A model generated the notes under the pieces. That model did no database searches. It was given only the letters and a program-made list of their open reading frames with translations, and was not told the origin of the DNA. 64,000 bases of DNA from Xenopus tropicalis (Eukaryota; Chordata; Amphibia; Anura; Pipidae). How positions within the stretch are numbered: the stretch's first letter is position 1; each line of letters opens with the position of its first letter. Shown here in pieces: positions 44,116 through 56,294 of this stretch. Made by a program: the position numbers and the translations under genes. Where the stretch lies: assembly GCF_000004195.4 (NCBI RefSeq), contig NC_030685.2, positions 53,334,016-53,398,015 on the forward strand, in the 5' to 3' direction.

Positions 44116-46884
44116 CTTGAATTTTGGAGTAAGGAGACTTCTAAATGTCATGTTTTTATTCACGCCTGCCGACCAAGTCAGCAGCTGGCATAATGGATAT
44201 GGCATATTTACATGTAATAATGCTCTGGCAATTATTTAGCCTAACTCAGCATCAAGTGTGTTTTTTTATGCAGCACTTTATGCCACAGCCCTCTGTTTAG
44301 CTTGGGTTTTGGCCATAGTCAGCCATGTTTGGGCAGAGTATAACACATGACCAAAATTTCCATATCTCACATTAAAAGCTCAATATGCAGCTATTTTACT
44401 CCCATGAGTAAATAATGATAGTCCTGGCATTTCTCGGAGATGGCATTCCTTCAAAACTTTATTAGTTATCACAGATGAAAGACAGCAGTGACTAATTTGT
44501 CACAGAAAGCTCTTCACTAGCTCTGTGTGTATGCAGATTTTTTCACAGATATCAGTATAACAACACCACTATTTATGATTTGCTCTGCACAAGAGCTAAC
44601 TGATCTAAATAGAATAACTTTTAACTGATTGCATGCCAGAGATCATTAAATCTACAGCTGTGCTGTCAAGGACCCGACTGCTGGTACTGTAGACTTTAGG
44701 TTGGTCTTTGGCCAAATTAAAGAACAAAATGGCAGTTAAGTGGTTAAGTACCCCCCAAATAACTAAGACACTTACAAATATCCTGCTGCAATTGCAAGAG
44801 TAATAAAGAGGGCAAAATCACCCCCTTAGTGCTACATTTTAGGTATATAGGACATGTTAGGACATTAAAAGTTATATGGTACAACTTCAGAAAGGTGGTG
44901 GGCTCTAGGACTCTACTCAGCACGATGGCTTCACAACAGTGGGGCCATGAGTACAATATGCAGGAGGCTTATATTTAACAAAATTGCAAAAAGTACAAAA
45001 AAAATTACAAAATCGAAATCAGAAAAACTGGAGGTGTATTTGTGACCATACGTACAACAAAAGAAACAAAAATACACAAACAATATAAATTCCCCTATTT
45101 AAAAGTAAGAATAACATCCCATTCCTAATATTCCATTCTTCTGCTGTGCCGACAGCCTCAGGGAAAAAGTGCTTACAGTGCAGGTGTCACCCACATAAGT
45201 CACTGAGCCAAAAAAAAATTATGTGGCTATTGACTGATGGGTAAAGGGTGGTCACAGCAATAATGATAGTGCAAGTTATTTAGAAAGTAGGCACCCACAA
45301 ACAGGTAGATGCAGAAAACCGAACTAGGGTAGGTGTGTGTTGACATTTTATAACTGGCAAATTCTGCTAAAAAGGCAGTTTATGGACAGAAAGCACATAA
45401 GGACAACAATGGTTTTACCTGCCATTTTACAAGGCAGGATTGGGCATAGACACATGCAGAAGGCATTTATATGGTTGCCAGTTTATATAAGAGGCATTGA
45501 ACAGCAGCAGAGGCTGCAAACAAGTATAGGGAAGTTGCTGGCATCTGACAGAAAGGGTTTTGGGCATTGTCAGAAAACCTGGGTAGGGTACATGGTTCCC
45601 GCTCAATGAGAAAGTACTAGACAACAGCCAAACAAGATAGGGTAAGCCATTGGCTTCAAGGGACAACACCCAAAGGCTTCAAACAGGAGAGGATTTGGAA
45701 ATTGCTGACAAAGGGATCATAGATCAACAGGAAGTGTCAAACTGGACATATAAATATGATGTATTTTTATTAGCAAACATAAAAGGTTCTGGGCAACAAA
45801 AAACACACATAACAAGGGATACAAAAGTAGCTTCAGGCAAGGGTAGCAAGAAGTCTGTGGTCAACAGACTATGGGCAAAGGACTGTGAACAACTGAAGAA
45901 CAGTGCAAAAATTAGTTTTTAGACAAAAATATTTATTTACTTCTAAAAATAGTCACTCTTTTGCTGGTAAGCATAGGGGTGAGTATTACACTGGGCTTGT
46001 GTTACAGCCTTTCTTTAACTCCAGCAAAGCACTCTAGCATAGTTCTGTGTCCTGTACACTGCCAAGGTCAGAGCACGTGTCCCACAAGGTGTATGGCAGG
46101 GCTTGTTACCCTCTATAACATTTACAATGCTGTTGTCTAAGGTATAGCCCCTATTTAACTTGAGAAGAATAATTAGTAAATAATTAGAGTATTTATATCC
46201 ACACAAAGAAAATCACTATTTTAGCCTTAACTTGAACTTAACTAAAATATGCCCCAAAATGTAGGCAGACATTGACCATTACATAAATACCTTTTAAACA
46301 ATAACGTCTAGTAACTGATATCAGTGTATAGATCTGTTATCTATAATGAGGCGTAATAAAAAAAAACATTTTTATAGATGATCTAATAATTTTTTAATAT
46401 GATATATACCTTTGAAAGTAGAGCTTTTCCAGATCTGCAACTCCCTCTTCTGGATATGGTGTCACACTTTTAGGGCCTCTTCCTTCCTTTCCTGCTCATT
46501 TACATACTTGTTAAATTATTAGACAATCAAATAAATTACATGACAATAAACAGGACAATATAATCATGTAGATACCAAGTTAATAACAGAACTGCTAAGA
46601 GCCAGGTAAATAAGGTGTAGTTGTACTTACAGTTTGGCTGAATATGAGTTACTGTCGAAAGTTTGGGTCATATTTATTCAAGAAACAATAGAAATTTCTG
46701 TACAGAAACGTTGTAAAATTGCTGCCCAGGTATTGACTTTAAATTAATCATTACAAATTTGGAGTACTTTTACAAAAATTAACGAAATAATGTATTTAAA
46801 AATATAAGCTTGTCAGTGGTAATTGTGGGATAAACAATCATAACCTTTTATTTACAGGTAGGTTTTACATTTCCTTCAATGCTT
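44116..46884. other. unassigned sequence
   Basis: About 2.8 kb with no gene or named repeat. The open frames 45337-45609 and 45650-45922 (+) have no recognisable motif and lie in Gln/Lys-rich low-complexity text. Confidence 0.4.
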
Positions 46885-46950
46885 TTATACAGCACTGCAG
46901 AATATGTTGGCACTTTATAAATCTGCCTAAATAATAGTAATAATAATGTG
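46885..46950 (+). mobile_element. L2-type LINE 3' tail
   Basis: It reads CAGCACTGCAGAATATGTTGGCACTTTATAAAT then a TAATAATAATAAT-like tail, matching 20100-20163. Confidence 0.7.
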
Positions 46951-47063
46951 TAGAAAGTTGATTTTGTTCCACGACAATGTTATGCAGTTAATGTTATAAT
47001 TTTACAGTGGTTCAAAGGCTCATATACTAATGGCAAGCACAAGTGCTATGCAGAGTAATGGGT

Positions 47064-47292
47064 ACAGGTATGGGACCTGGCGTTTTCTGGATAAGGGGTC
47101 TTTCTGTCATTTGGATTTCCAAACTTAAGTCTGCTAAAAATAATTTTAACATTAAATAAACCCAATATGATTGTTTTGCCACCACTAAGCATTTATTCTT
47201 TAAATTAAAATAGAGTCTATAGGAGATGGCCTTCCCGTAATTTGGAAATTTATGGATAATGGGTTTCCAGATAACGAATCCCATACCTATAT
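47064..47292. mobile_element. 'TTATCC' palindromic MITE, short full copy
   Basis: ACAGGTATGGGACC at the left and GAATCCCATACCTAT at the right are inverse. Internal ACCCAATATGATTGTTTTGCC and ATAGAGTCTATAGGAGATGG are family words. Confidence 0.85.
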
Positions 47293-48547
47293 AATATTGC
47301 AGCCAATTAAAGCACATTTCAATTGGTTATGCATATTTACAACATCTCATATTGACTAAAACCTGTAAGTACGCTTTTGTGACATGAAAAATACGTGCCA
47401 AATTTTCTCCTGGCAGAAATTCATGTGTTTTCTCCATACACACTGGAGAAATTTTGCTTGGTAAAAAGATGTAAACTTTTTTCCAAAGTGAAGAGAATTG
47501 TCACAACTATCCTTTGGGGTATAGGTATATAGAGCACATGGTGCTTTCCAGTGCTCATTGCATGCCAGGGGTTGCCCATATCCTACCATATTTTCCCCTC
47601 ATGTATTCAGTACCAGCAGGCACCAGCATACAAAACAAACTGCACTCCACTGCACATCAAAGGGTTGCACTTGCGAGCAGCAGGTAGAAATGTGCAAAAA
47701 ACATGGTGCTTTGTGTCTGTGTACTTTGCACTTTGCTCTCATTTTTAAATTCATCATCATCAGTCTCTATTGACAACAATTTATAGTGTAAGAAGTAACA
47801 AATATAGAGGCGTTCATAGCAAATATAAGCCAGCATATGATGTCACCTGGTGTAATGGCGAGCCCCAAGTCATATTGAATCATATAAACCATACAAGAAC
47901 AAAGCTTTGCGATGTTAAGCATTAAATGATGTGAAAACAGAATAGTCTGTTCATTTACAGTGATATATATAAATGCAACAATAATAAAAACAATACACAG
48001 AACAAAGCAAACAGTAATGGAATTGCTAAAAACAATAGAAAATCAAAACATACAATAGTAAGTTGAAAAAGAGAAATAGAGGCCAAGTAGTCATCATATC
48101 TTATCATAGTTGACAAACAATTCCTTATCAAGCTTGAAGTAGATGGTGCTGTTCCCTGTTTATTATATGTAAAATAAATAAAATAAATGGAATGAAAAGC
48201 ATGGAAATTAGCTGGTAGGAAGCAAAAGCAATAAAATAAAGACAAATTTAAATTTCACGTGTATTGTGGAGAATCACATGTAAAGTTTGCAAAGAAACAC
48301 AGACTGAACTGTGGGAATCCAATCACTTGCAGGTCGTTCAGGCTGTATTAATGGCAGCTTTTGGCACATCCTACTGTCAGTTAAGCACTGATCACAAGGG
48401 TCATCGGCAACCAGAGTTTCTTTTCTGAGTGATATTGCAATTGCATGACCGAAAGCTCAATAAATGGATCAGTTGACTGTCACTTACACTAAAAATTACT
48501 ACCTTGCTGCTCTGTAATTTATATCTTACACCAAACAAATGAGAACC
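47293..48547. other. unassigned sequence
   Basis: No supported gene. Confidence 0.4.
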
Positions 48548-48760
48548 TTAAAGGGGTAGTTACTTTAACTTGTATTGTGATGTAAACAATTTACAATTAA
48601 TCTTATTTTTTTATTTTGTTGCGTCTTATAAATTATTTAGCATTTTGTTTAGCAGCTCTCCAGTTTGAAATTTCAGCATTTATCTGGTTTCTAGGATCCA
48701 GTTTACCCCAGCAACCAGGCAGTGGATAGGAAGTGCTTCAGGTTATCAGGGACACAGCAA
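48548..48760 (+). mobile_element. T2-type MITE fragment, GGGGTAGTTA end
   Basis: It starts TTAAAGGGGTAGTTACTTTAAC, with CAGCTCTCCAGTTTGAAATTTC and AGCAACCAGGCAGTGG as in 34940-35390. The right end is lost. Confidence 0.7.
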
Positions 48761-48849
48761 TTCTATTCAAATACTTTAGCGGGCATTATGGGCTTATAGA
48801 AAGAACATTTTTGATATTAAAAAAAGAGGTTCCAGTTGTACTAGTAAAT

Positions 48850-48895
48850 AGATTAGATAGATAGATAGAAAAATAGATAAATAAATAAATTAAAT
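48850..48895. repeat. GATA/AAAT microsatellite
   Basis: Interrupted TAGA units followed by AAATAAATAAAT. Confidence 0.85.
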
Positions 48896-49089
48896 AACAA
48901 ATTAGATAAAGAAGGCATGTTTTTTTTCCTTATTAATTACCCTTCCATATATCTCACCAACTGAATCCTATACCTATGTACTTCCCAGGACTTCAAAAGG
49001 AATGCAGATTCTTTCTCCACCTACGACTTGCTCACTTGATCCTGTGCCCTCACTACTACCCAATGTACTGTACGCCTGTCTTTCCCTAA

Positions 49090-49582
49090 GGGGCACATTT
49101 ACTAACCCAAGAACGGGTCGAAATGAGTCCGGTTGCGTTTTTTTCGTAATGATCGGTATTTTGCGATTTTTTCGTATTTTTTGCGATTTTTTTCGGCGTC
49201 GTTACGAATTTTTCGTTACCAATACGATTTTTGCGTAAAAACGCAAGTTTTTCGTAGCCATTACGAAAGTTGCGTAAAATCTGCCGATTTTTCGTAGCGT
49301 TAAAACTTACGCGAAACTTCGCACCTTTTAAGTTTTAACGCTACGAAAAAGGCGCAACTTTTCGCGTAAGTTTTAACGCTACGGAAAAATCGGGCGATTT
49401 TACGCAACTTTCGTAATGGCTACGAAAAACTCGCGTTTTTACGCAAAAATCGTATTGGTAACAAAAAATTCGTAAAGACGCCGAAAAAAATCGCAAAAAA
49501 TACGAAAAAGCCGCAAAATGTTCGTTTTCAAGTCGGAACTTTTCCAATTCGGGTCGGATTCGTGGGTTAGTAAATCAGCCCC
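49090..49582. mobile_element. Harbinger-type hairpin MITE with TAA duplication
   Basis: It starts GGGGCACATTTACTAACCC and ends GGGTTAGTAAATCAGCCCC, flanked by TAA at 49087-49089 and 49583-49585. The two arms, each about 230 bp, are near-perfect inverse copies, and the centre folds again (GCGTTAAAACTTACGCG and inverse). It is unusually CpG-dense for this AT-rich window. Confidence 0.92.
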
Positions 49583-49614
49583 TAAGTCTTACTCATATAC
49601 TCAATTCCTTTCTA

Positions 49615-50765
49615 TCTTATTTAAACAAGCCTGTGTCACGCCCATTCCTAAAAGGCCCTGTCCTGTCTCTTTAACTACCACCCTATCTATAATATCACTT
49701 AGCCTCCAAACTCCTGGAAATTATTGCCTTTTTCTTAGAACTCCTTTCTCTACACTAATAATCTGCTGGACTGTTTTTTGACCTGCACACTCAACCTGCA
49801 AGTAATATCCAGGTTACCAAGGGCAAATGACACTGATACAATTTTGTCCACTTCGCCAAAAATAATCAGTAATCTTTTTATTTGGCCTTACATTTGACTT
49901 ATATACAATAGGATATATTTACGCTGCTTCATTAACCACTAGCAACTATCTGTTTTGATTTGGCATGCTGCTTGGGGTTATCTTTGACCACTTCCTTTGC
50001 TTCTCAAATCATATTAATTACAGTAATTTTTACTCTGTAGAATTCCAAAGGGACACCGCTTTTTTACGGCTTAAACACTAATCTATCTTGCTTAGACTTG
50101 CAACCTGCTACTCATTGGTCTCCCAGACTCTGACCTCTCTCCCCTGCAACCAATCTTTACCTTTGCTGCTAGAATCCTGCTGCTGTCTCCTAAGAATAAG
50201 CCTGTTCATCCCCTGGTAATACCTATTATAGCTGCCTGTTAAGCAATGGGTAGCATACAAATCCTTCTTTTAACATCAAAGTTTTTAACATCAAAGTTAT
50301 TCACTCATCTGCTGCTGACTACATTTCTTCACATGTGTCATTGTACATTCCTGGCCATCTTCTCTGCTCCTCTCAGGGCCACCATCTTTTCACCCTATCC
50401 ATGTGCATTGTTATCTCTCATCTGAAACCTTTCTTTTTTGCTGGTTCTTAGCTCTGGAATGTCTTCCCTGAGGAGCACAGTGTCAGCTTCTTCAAAAAGA
50501 AACCTAGATCCCACAAAATCATTATATGAGCCGGTCTAGGACCTTAAGGGCCATTGCCCAAATCTTTTGCTCTCCTATTTTTGCCTGAATGTTATGCACC
50601 CACATAGCTTGTACAGGACACTTAATCTGTGCATTTACAGTTAAGCATTATTTTACTATTATTTGTTAAAATGTTTGTCTTCCTAGTTTGTACTCTACTA
50701 TATTGTAAAATTTGACAGCTCTGTGTTTACTAGTTGGATTATATAAATAAAGTTTACATACTTAC
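49615..50765 (+). pseudogene. L2-type LINE, 3' half, decayed
   Basis: In drifting frames the plus strand gives ACVTPIPKRP (RT region), LGVIFDHFLCFSNHI and later YLLWLPVKQW-like text, typical of the L2 RT and its C-terminus. It ends with TATATAAATAAAGTTTACATACTTACA, an L2-like 3' tail. Many stops and indels. No intact domain. Confidence 0.75.
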
Positions 50766-52170
50766 ATAGATTATATCATGTTGGCTATTTTTTCCTGCAT
50801 CTACTGAACTCCACTTTATACATAGAATAATTAGATCTGGGCCCATTGTAGATTTAGGCAGTACATTTGCAAACTAAAGAATTCACAGTGTTGATAAAAC
50901 TATGTTCTAAGGAAGGGGTGGACAAGATGAACCTGTCAGTTCTTATTTCTACTCAGATGTTTTTTTGCTCAGTACTAATTTTGAAATACAAAGTAGTTCT
51001 GTGCATTGTTTTACTTAAATGTTCATTTGATTAATTTTGGCCTTCATGGAAAAAAAAAATCTCACATACTATAACTATTGAACCATTTGAGTTGTTTCAG
51101 TAGTACATTGATATTTCCACGTCAATAGCATCCCATTTCATTAGGTATTAAATGTTAAACTCATTGTCAATGATTTATATCAGAGCATTTTCATGAATAT
51201 AAATGACATTGCTGTGGATTCCCTTGTGGTTGTTAACTACTTGAGGGGAGAGCGGTAAAAAATGACTGGCACCACCTGATATATATATCGGCATTCTCTG
51301 TAAAACTTGGAACACATTGTGCGGCATTACACTACAAGCATACGTGTTCTATATTTCCTTTGGGTGTACGTACTGTGAACACATATTTTGTGAGGTAATA
51401 GACTGTTATGAGTTATATGTGGAGTAGACTAGGTTACCTAAAAATAAATACAACTACAGACACTAATAAATTGTTCGGCAACTGACACTGAGCAGTGAGC
51501 ACCGGGGACTGGGTAAGATGAAAGCATGACATTACAGTGGTAATATTAATGATTATTTTAGTTATGTAACGAAGAAATTAAGAAACAGTAGTATACATGC
51601 ACAGTGAGTCTCTGCCTCATACAGCATTTCCTGAGGAGAGTAGACATCAAATGATTTCCATTGTTATATACAATGATGATAGTGTATTACCCAGGCAAGG
51701 TAAAATATAGGAAATGTATTACTACAATTACATAAAAATGGCCAGAAATAATTGTAAAACTAGATGCTGGGGTGCTAACATAATAACAAAGCAACAAAAT
51801 GTTGAACTATCAGGATTTTATCCCCCACCCGCCATGGGGTTTATAGTATTCATTTGGCGCCAAATGTAATGTTTTTTTATTGATTTTTCTTTTTTTTTTT
51901 TTTTTTTTGCTGCCCGGCAGTGGTAATATTACAATTTCTAATTCTAATTGGTAAAATGGATAACAATGAAGCATAACAGGAATGTGAACAGTGAGAATAT
52001 AATTTTTAATGTAAAGAAAAGTAGATGGCCATAAGAACATTAGACAGAATTTTTTTTAAATGAAAAAAAATCATGTGATAAATACCCTTTAAGTTGTTAC
52101 CTATAAAGATTTATCTCCTTGTCATGATGAGTATGCTGTACATTTTGTGAACTAATTTCTGCTGGATTCT
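50766..52170. other. unassigned sequence
   Basis: No supported gene. It contains a T25-like run at about 51890-51909 and a perfect palindrome TTTGGCGCCAAA at 51853-51864. Confidence 0.4.
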
Positions 52171-52456
52171 ATAACGCCACACGTAGCACAATCTTGGCAA
52201 GCCGAAAAACGCTTGCTGGGAATATGCCCCTACGCTTGAAAATCCTGCTACCTGTGCCTGAACCTGAAAGCATTGAATATGCCTGGGTGCAGGCACATGT
52301 AGCCGATATCTGCCAAAAAACGCAAGACTTTAGATATCAGCTACATGTGTCTGCACCCAAGCGTATTCAATGCTTTCAGGTGCAGGCACAGGTAGGAAGA
52401 TTTTCAAGTGTAGGGGAGTATTCTCGGCAAGCTGAAAAATGCTACATGGGGCATAA
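52171..52456. mobile_element. Large palindromic MITE
   Basis: Arms of about 120 bp centred near 52312 (left words TTGGCAAGCCGAAAAACGC, CCTACGCTTGAAAATC, GGTGCAGGCACATGTAG) recur inverted on the right with few changes. The family is not named. It gives overlapping open frames on both strands, which are palindrome artefacts. Confidence 0.85.
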
Positions 52457-52515
52457 GCCTTAGGGGTATCTGAGGTAGAATAGTTAAACTGTGTGCCATT
52501 GAACTTGTCACTAAT

Positions 52516-52693
52516 CAAAGGGGTCAGTTATCAAAACTGGGCAAATTTGCATCTGGTAACCCATAGCAGCCAATCAAATATTTGCTTTCAGTGTTTCTAC
52601 CTTTAGCTCACTAAAACAAAAACAAAAAAGCTAATCATTGATTTGTTGCTATGGACTGCCCGGTTGCAAATTTGCCCTGTGTTAATAAATGAG
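52516..52693. mobile_element. Palindromic MITE, GGGCAAATTTGC family
   Basis: ACTGGGCAAATTTGCATCTGG...ACCCATAGCAGCCAATCA on the left is the inverse of TGTTGCTATGGACTGCCCGGTTGCAAATTTGCCC on the right. Confidence 0.75.
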
Positions 52694-53004
52694 TCAGAGG
52701 TGTATCTCTGTTATGTGTATGGGCAGGCTCTTTCACCTCATTTGTAATTATGTAACGTGCAGTGAAGGCAGGACATATATGTGAAACACTTACATGAAAC
52801 AGAAGCCTCTAGGTAATTGAGCCATTGATCTGGCACTACAGAATCAGTACCCTAAGTTATTTTATTACCAGTCTTGTTGCTAGGTGGAATCACCTCCTTG
52901 TCTGTTGCCTGCTGTTCACACAATTCTACCTAACCCAGTTCTTGGCACCATATATTTACACATAGGCAGCAAGCTTGCCCTTCTGTCCTGATCTGGTAAG
53001 TGGT

Positions 53005-53009
53005 AAGTA

Positions 53010-53040
<31 letters not shown>

Positions 53041-53041
53041 C
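53005..53041. repeat. (TA)n microsatellite
   Basis: About 18 TA units with one interruption. Confidence 0.9.
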
Positions 53042-53674
53042 AAGGGGGCTGTTAAGTCATGGGTCATTAGTTAAATGAATTCTTTATAACACCCAAATGC
53101 TAGCCTACATATTAGATACAATTATGTGTGGTTAATGCTGTGGTAATATTGTGGTAAATATTATTGCAAGTATTAATATGCACATTCCAATAATGAAACC
53201 ATTACTCACCTATAAAGCAAATACTAGTATATTGGCTAATCAAGTTACTAATATTACAATCAGAAATTGTTATTAAAAAATATTAATATCCCATTTTAAT
53301 TCCTTTAAACAACAAATATGCTTTTAAATTATGATACAATAACTATTTATATAAAAATATGAAGAGAATCCATTTTTATGGACATACCAAAGCACTGATC
53401 TTTATTTCAGTGTATTCACTAATCTGCTCTGATGGCTACAGTCATTTAATTTATAATATGATAAACCATCTCAGAGTTCATGACAACAATATTGTATACT
53501 TATTCATTCTGTTGTGACTTGCTTACACGTGATATTGAATGAAAAAGGCCACAGCTTCTATTAACATACACTAATAAATAACAATGGCAAATAACAAGTT
53601 GGCAAATACTAACTAACATAAACCACCCTACTAAGATTAACCCTCATCTTTGGAAAGTAGCTCATGGAACTGCA
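53042..53674. other. unassigned AT-rich sequence
   Basis: No gene seen. Confidence 0.4.
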
Positions 53675-53916
53675 AAATTGTGACCTGCAATGGCCCAAAC
53701 ATTTCTGACCAACCAAAACCTACTCGCCAGAAACCCGACACAGCGAGCATCATCCAGCAAGCCTACTCTAGTCACTGTGCCCCCTGACATACAGTAAATT
53801 GTGACCTGCAATGGCCCAAACATTTCTGACCAACCAAAACCTACTCGCCAGAAACTCGACACAGCGAGCATCATCCAGCAAGCCTGCTCTAGTCACTGTG
53901 CCCCCAGACATACAGT
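53675..53916 (-). repeat. Tandem 121-bp duplication at the 3' side of the Ngaro relic
   Basis: Two copies, 53675-53795 and 53796-53916, differ at very few bases. DIRS/Ngaro elements carry split direct repeats near their 3' end, so this pair may be part of them. It could equally be a later simple duplication. Confidence 0.85.
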
Positions 53917-54003
53917 ATATATATAAGTTCCAATCCTGTGCAAAACCTCCAGTCTGCAATCACCTGTTCCCATGAGCCACTGCCAAAGCAGGAAGGTTGG
54001 ACC

Positions 54004-54522
54004 TCAAACCTTTCTGCCCTGCCACAGAGAACAGGCCAGCCTGCCCCCCTTTCTCCAATCAAAGTCCAGCAAATTACAGCTGAATGGTGTCATGTGCACT
54101 CCATCAGACATCAGAAACAAACCAAGAAGACTTTTCAAATTTGAAATCCCTATTAAAAATGGCGAAACCACCATTATGTGTGACATATTTTCCAACTGTT
54201 CTGTTTTTATCCTAGCCCACCTCCACTTCAACCTTAAAATAATGTCCGACCAGGCCACTGAAATACCCAGGAAAACATGTCACACTTGATGTCTTTTCAT
54301 GGGCACTGATCCAAGGTCATTGCCCCCAAATGTAAAATAAGTATGTCTGGCATACCACTCAAAATTACCTGCTCTGTAAATCGAACCAAGAACAGCTTCT
54401 ATAACATACCACCGACCCCTAGCCACCTCGTTCTGAGCCAATCTGCCTGCCATTGTGCCCCCCTCATGGCTGCTTGACATACAGAAGAATGTTCCATAAT
54501 CCAAATTAGTTCTGGTTTGCAA
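54004..54522 (-). pseudogene. SGNH-hydrolase-like ORF of the Ngaro relic
   Basis: The minus-strand frame 54522-54280 ends with FGGNDLG, the block III G-x-N-D of SGNH esterases. The next frame, 54258-54004, carries AWSDIILRLKWRWAR and the block V D-x-x-H as DGVHMTP. The split is a stop/frameshift near 54275. The catalytic Ser block is not evident, so the N-terminus is lost or degenerate. A pyrimidine tract ending TTTTCCAG just upstream (about 54528-54542) resembles a splice acceptor. The role in Ngaro elements is unknown. Confidence 0.75.
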
Positions 54523-54599
54523 TCTGGAAAAGAAAAAACAAACACAGAAATGAACTGTAACACAGAAAATGCCCTATACCCATCGGGGGCTGTTGGAGA

Positions 54600-54760
54600 A
54601 ACTAAACATCCACCCTATCTACCCATGCATAGCTTTGTAAGCGATTGGATTCCCACCTACCCAGCCGCTTGACCCATTGTTTTGCCTACATCGCTGCCAA
54701 GATCCTAAATGAATAGATGGCATAATTTTTTGACAACAGGCCCACGTTATCTATGATCTT
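54600..54760 (-). pseudogene. Tyrosine recombinase C-terminal fragment
   Basis: Minus-strand translation gives YSFRILAAM, then after a stop KRLGRWESNRLQSYAW. This corresponds to the H-x-x-R box (His replaced by Tyr) and the tyrosine nucleophile region of DIRS-class recombinases. Inactive by the stop and the His change. Confidence 0.75.
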
Positions 54761-54889
54761 TCTAAACACTGCCAAAGGGATTCTGACGTGATTTTTATGG
54801 TGTACTTTTTATTTCTAAGTTACATCATTTACATTGCAAATAATTCATGCTGCAAATAATTCACGCTGGGCAAAGCTTGGTGCCTACCA

Positions 54890-55115
54890 TCTCATGAAGC
54901 ACACTCTCCCTGTCCTTGCCCATTTGATCTGTCTTGGATCTGTGCACCATCAATGATAATTGTCATGTATAAATGACGTATAAGTATCATAAGTACCATA
55001 AGAATAATTGTAAGTATAGGTTTGTGTGTGCTGGGTTTACTTGGATGGGTTGAACTTGATGTACTCTGGTCTTTTTTCAACCCTATGTAACTGTGTAACT
55101 ATGTAACTATGTATA
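54890..55115 (+). mobile_element. CR1/L2-type LINE 3' end
   Basis: It contains GGGTTGAACTTGATGTACTC and CTTTTTTCAACCCTATGTAAC followed by TAACTATG repeats, a known tail pattern of frog CR1/L2 elements. It sits between RT and recombinase pieces of the Ngaro relic, so it inserted there. Confidence 0.8.
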
Positions 55116-55116
55116 A

Positions 55117-55433
55117 GCCACCCTGCATACTTCTCTATCTATATTGCCATTCACTTAACTTCCTATGTGGTAGGATAAGTGGTGTGGACAAAATTAACCC
55201 TGTTCTTTTTTGGGCACAACTCCCAGAAGTGATATACACAGGTTCAGAAAATGTGGGCTCTCGAATGCACCAGCCATCCAGCCCATTGCCACCTCCCTTC
55301 CAGCCTTGTCATCTACCAACTCTGGGTGTTCTAGGGCTAACTTTAGGTTCTTGGACCGTACTACACCCGGGCTGTTTTTGAAAGGATTTGAAAAACCCTT
55401 GGCAGAAGCTGACCTCCAACAATACTGTTGCAC
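55117..55433 (-). pseudogene. DIRS/Ngaro reverse transcriptase N-terminal fragment
   Basis: The frame reads LEHPELVDDKAGREVAMGWM, then GAFESPHF and SLLGVVPKKEQG. It continues past a stop with HHLSY and VNGNIDREVC. This matches the opening of DIRS-class RTs. It breaks off at the LINE tail at 55115. Confidence 0.82.
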
Positions 55434-55544
55434 TTTGATCCCTATAGGCTCTTAGATGGCGCATTGCACCCACGTTTACCGGAGTCATCCTTTTTTTCCC
55501 TATTTTCAATGCCCTTTTGTTTGGACTTGCCTTTTTTTGAAACA

Positions 55545-55861
55545 TCAGGCATAAACATGGGACCCTCCACAATCGGAACATTCATGTTTTAAAATGACAC
55601 GCGTTCCCAAACTTGTAGGTCCCTTCATTAAAGGCCCAGGAAATGCCCTTCTTGGATCCCACCGATTATTTGGGCTGAGAGCTCCTGCCGGCTCCTGTTG
55701 GAAAGGGAGAATGTGCCAGCCTGCTAGGGCACATTCACTTAAGCCACAGCACAACATCCCTATGATCCCATTGAATAGATGTGCATACTGCTTTTGTTTA
55801 AATAAATTGCTCATAATAACAAAGCCAAGCAGTACCTCCAAAGGCTTGTAGGCTTCAGAAA
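55545..55861 (-). pseudogene. DIRS/Ngaro Gag-like fragment
   Basis: The minus-strand frame ends with HECSDCGGSHVYA, the conserved Cys/His cluster of DIRS-type Gag, after a segment containing NNRWDPRRAF. Its N-terminal side is cut by the T2 MITE at 55862. Confidence 0.7.
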
Positions 55862-56294
55862 TGCTACGTAATAGAGTCAGAGCTTTCAGAAAGAGCCAGC
55901 GCAACACATTAGAACTGCTTTTAGGTAATCTATTGTTTCTCCTACTCCCATGTAACTGGAGGAGTCCCAAGCCAGACTTGGATTTCTTACTATTGAGTGC
56001 TATTCTGATATCTACTGGGAGCTGCTATCTAGCTACCTTACCATTGTTCTGCTGATTGGCTGCTGGAAGGAGGGTGAGAACGTGCAGCCCAGCAGTAAAG
56101 TGTGACTGAAGTTTATCAGAACACAGGTCACATGGCTGTGGCACCATGGGAAATGAAGAATATAGCTAGCCCCATGTGAAATTTCTAAATTTGTGTTTTT
56201 GAAAAACAAATATTAATGCAGGATTCAGCTGGAGAAGCTCTAACTGATGCGTTTTGAAAAAAAACACGTTTTCTCGTGACAGTATTCCTTTAAA
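55862..56294 (-). mobile_element. T2-type MITE, CTGTCATG family, inverted
   Basis: It ends GTGACAGTATTCCTTTAA at 56294 and is the inverse of 15102-15694 (shared GTTTCTCCTACTCCCATGTAACTGG and inverse). The left end is cut at the Gag junction. Confidence 0.82.

Larger units (their letters stand above)
53675..55861 (-). mobile_element. DIRS/Ngaro tyrosine-recombinase retroelement, rearranged
   Basis: On the minus strand the pieces occur in canonical order: Gag-like with a Cys/His cluster (55861-55545), RT (55433-55117), a tyrosine-recombinase end (about 54800-54600) and an SGNH-hydrolase-like frame (54522-54004). The RNase H and most of the recombinase are missing, replaced by a LINE tail (54890-55115). 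The SGNH hydrolase is a known extra gene of some vertebrate Ngaro elements. Stops and frameshifts are scattered through all parts. Assigned from motif order. Confidence 0.8.

Noticed and set aside
51853..51864. TTTGGCGCCAAA, a perfect E2F-type palindrome
   Set aside because: An isolated 12-bp match far from any gene or promoter; not enough to call a regulatory site.
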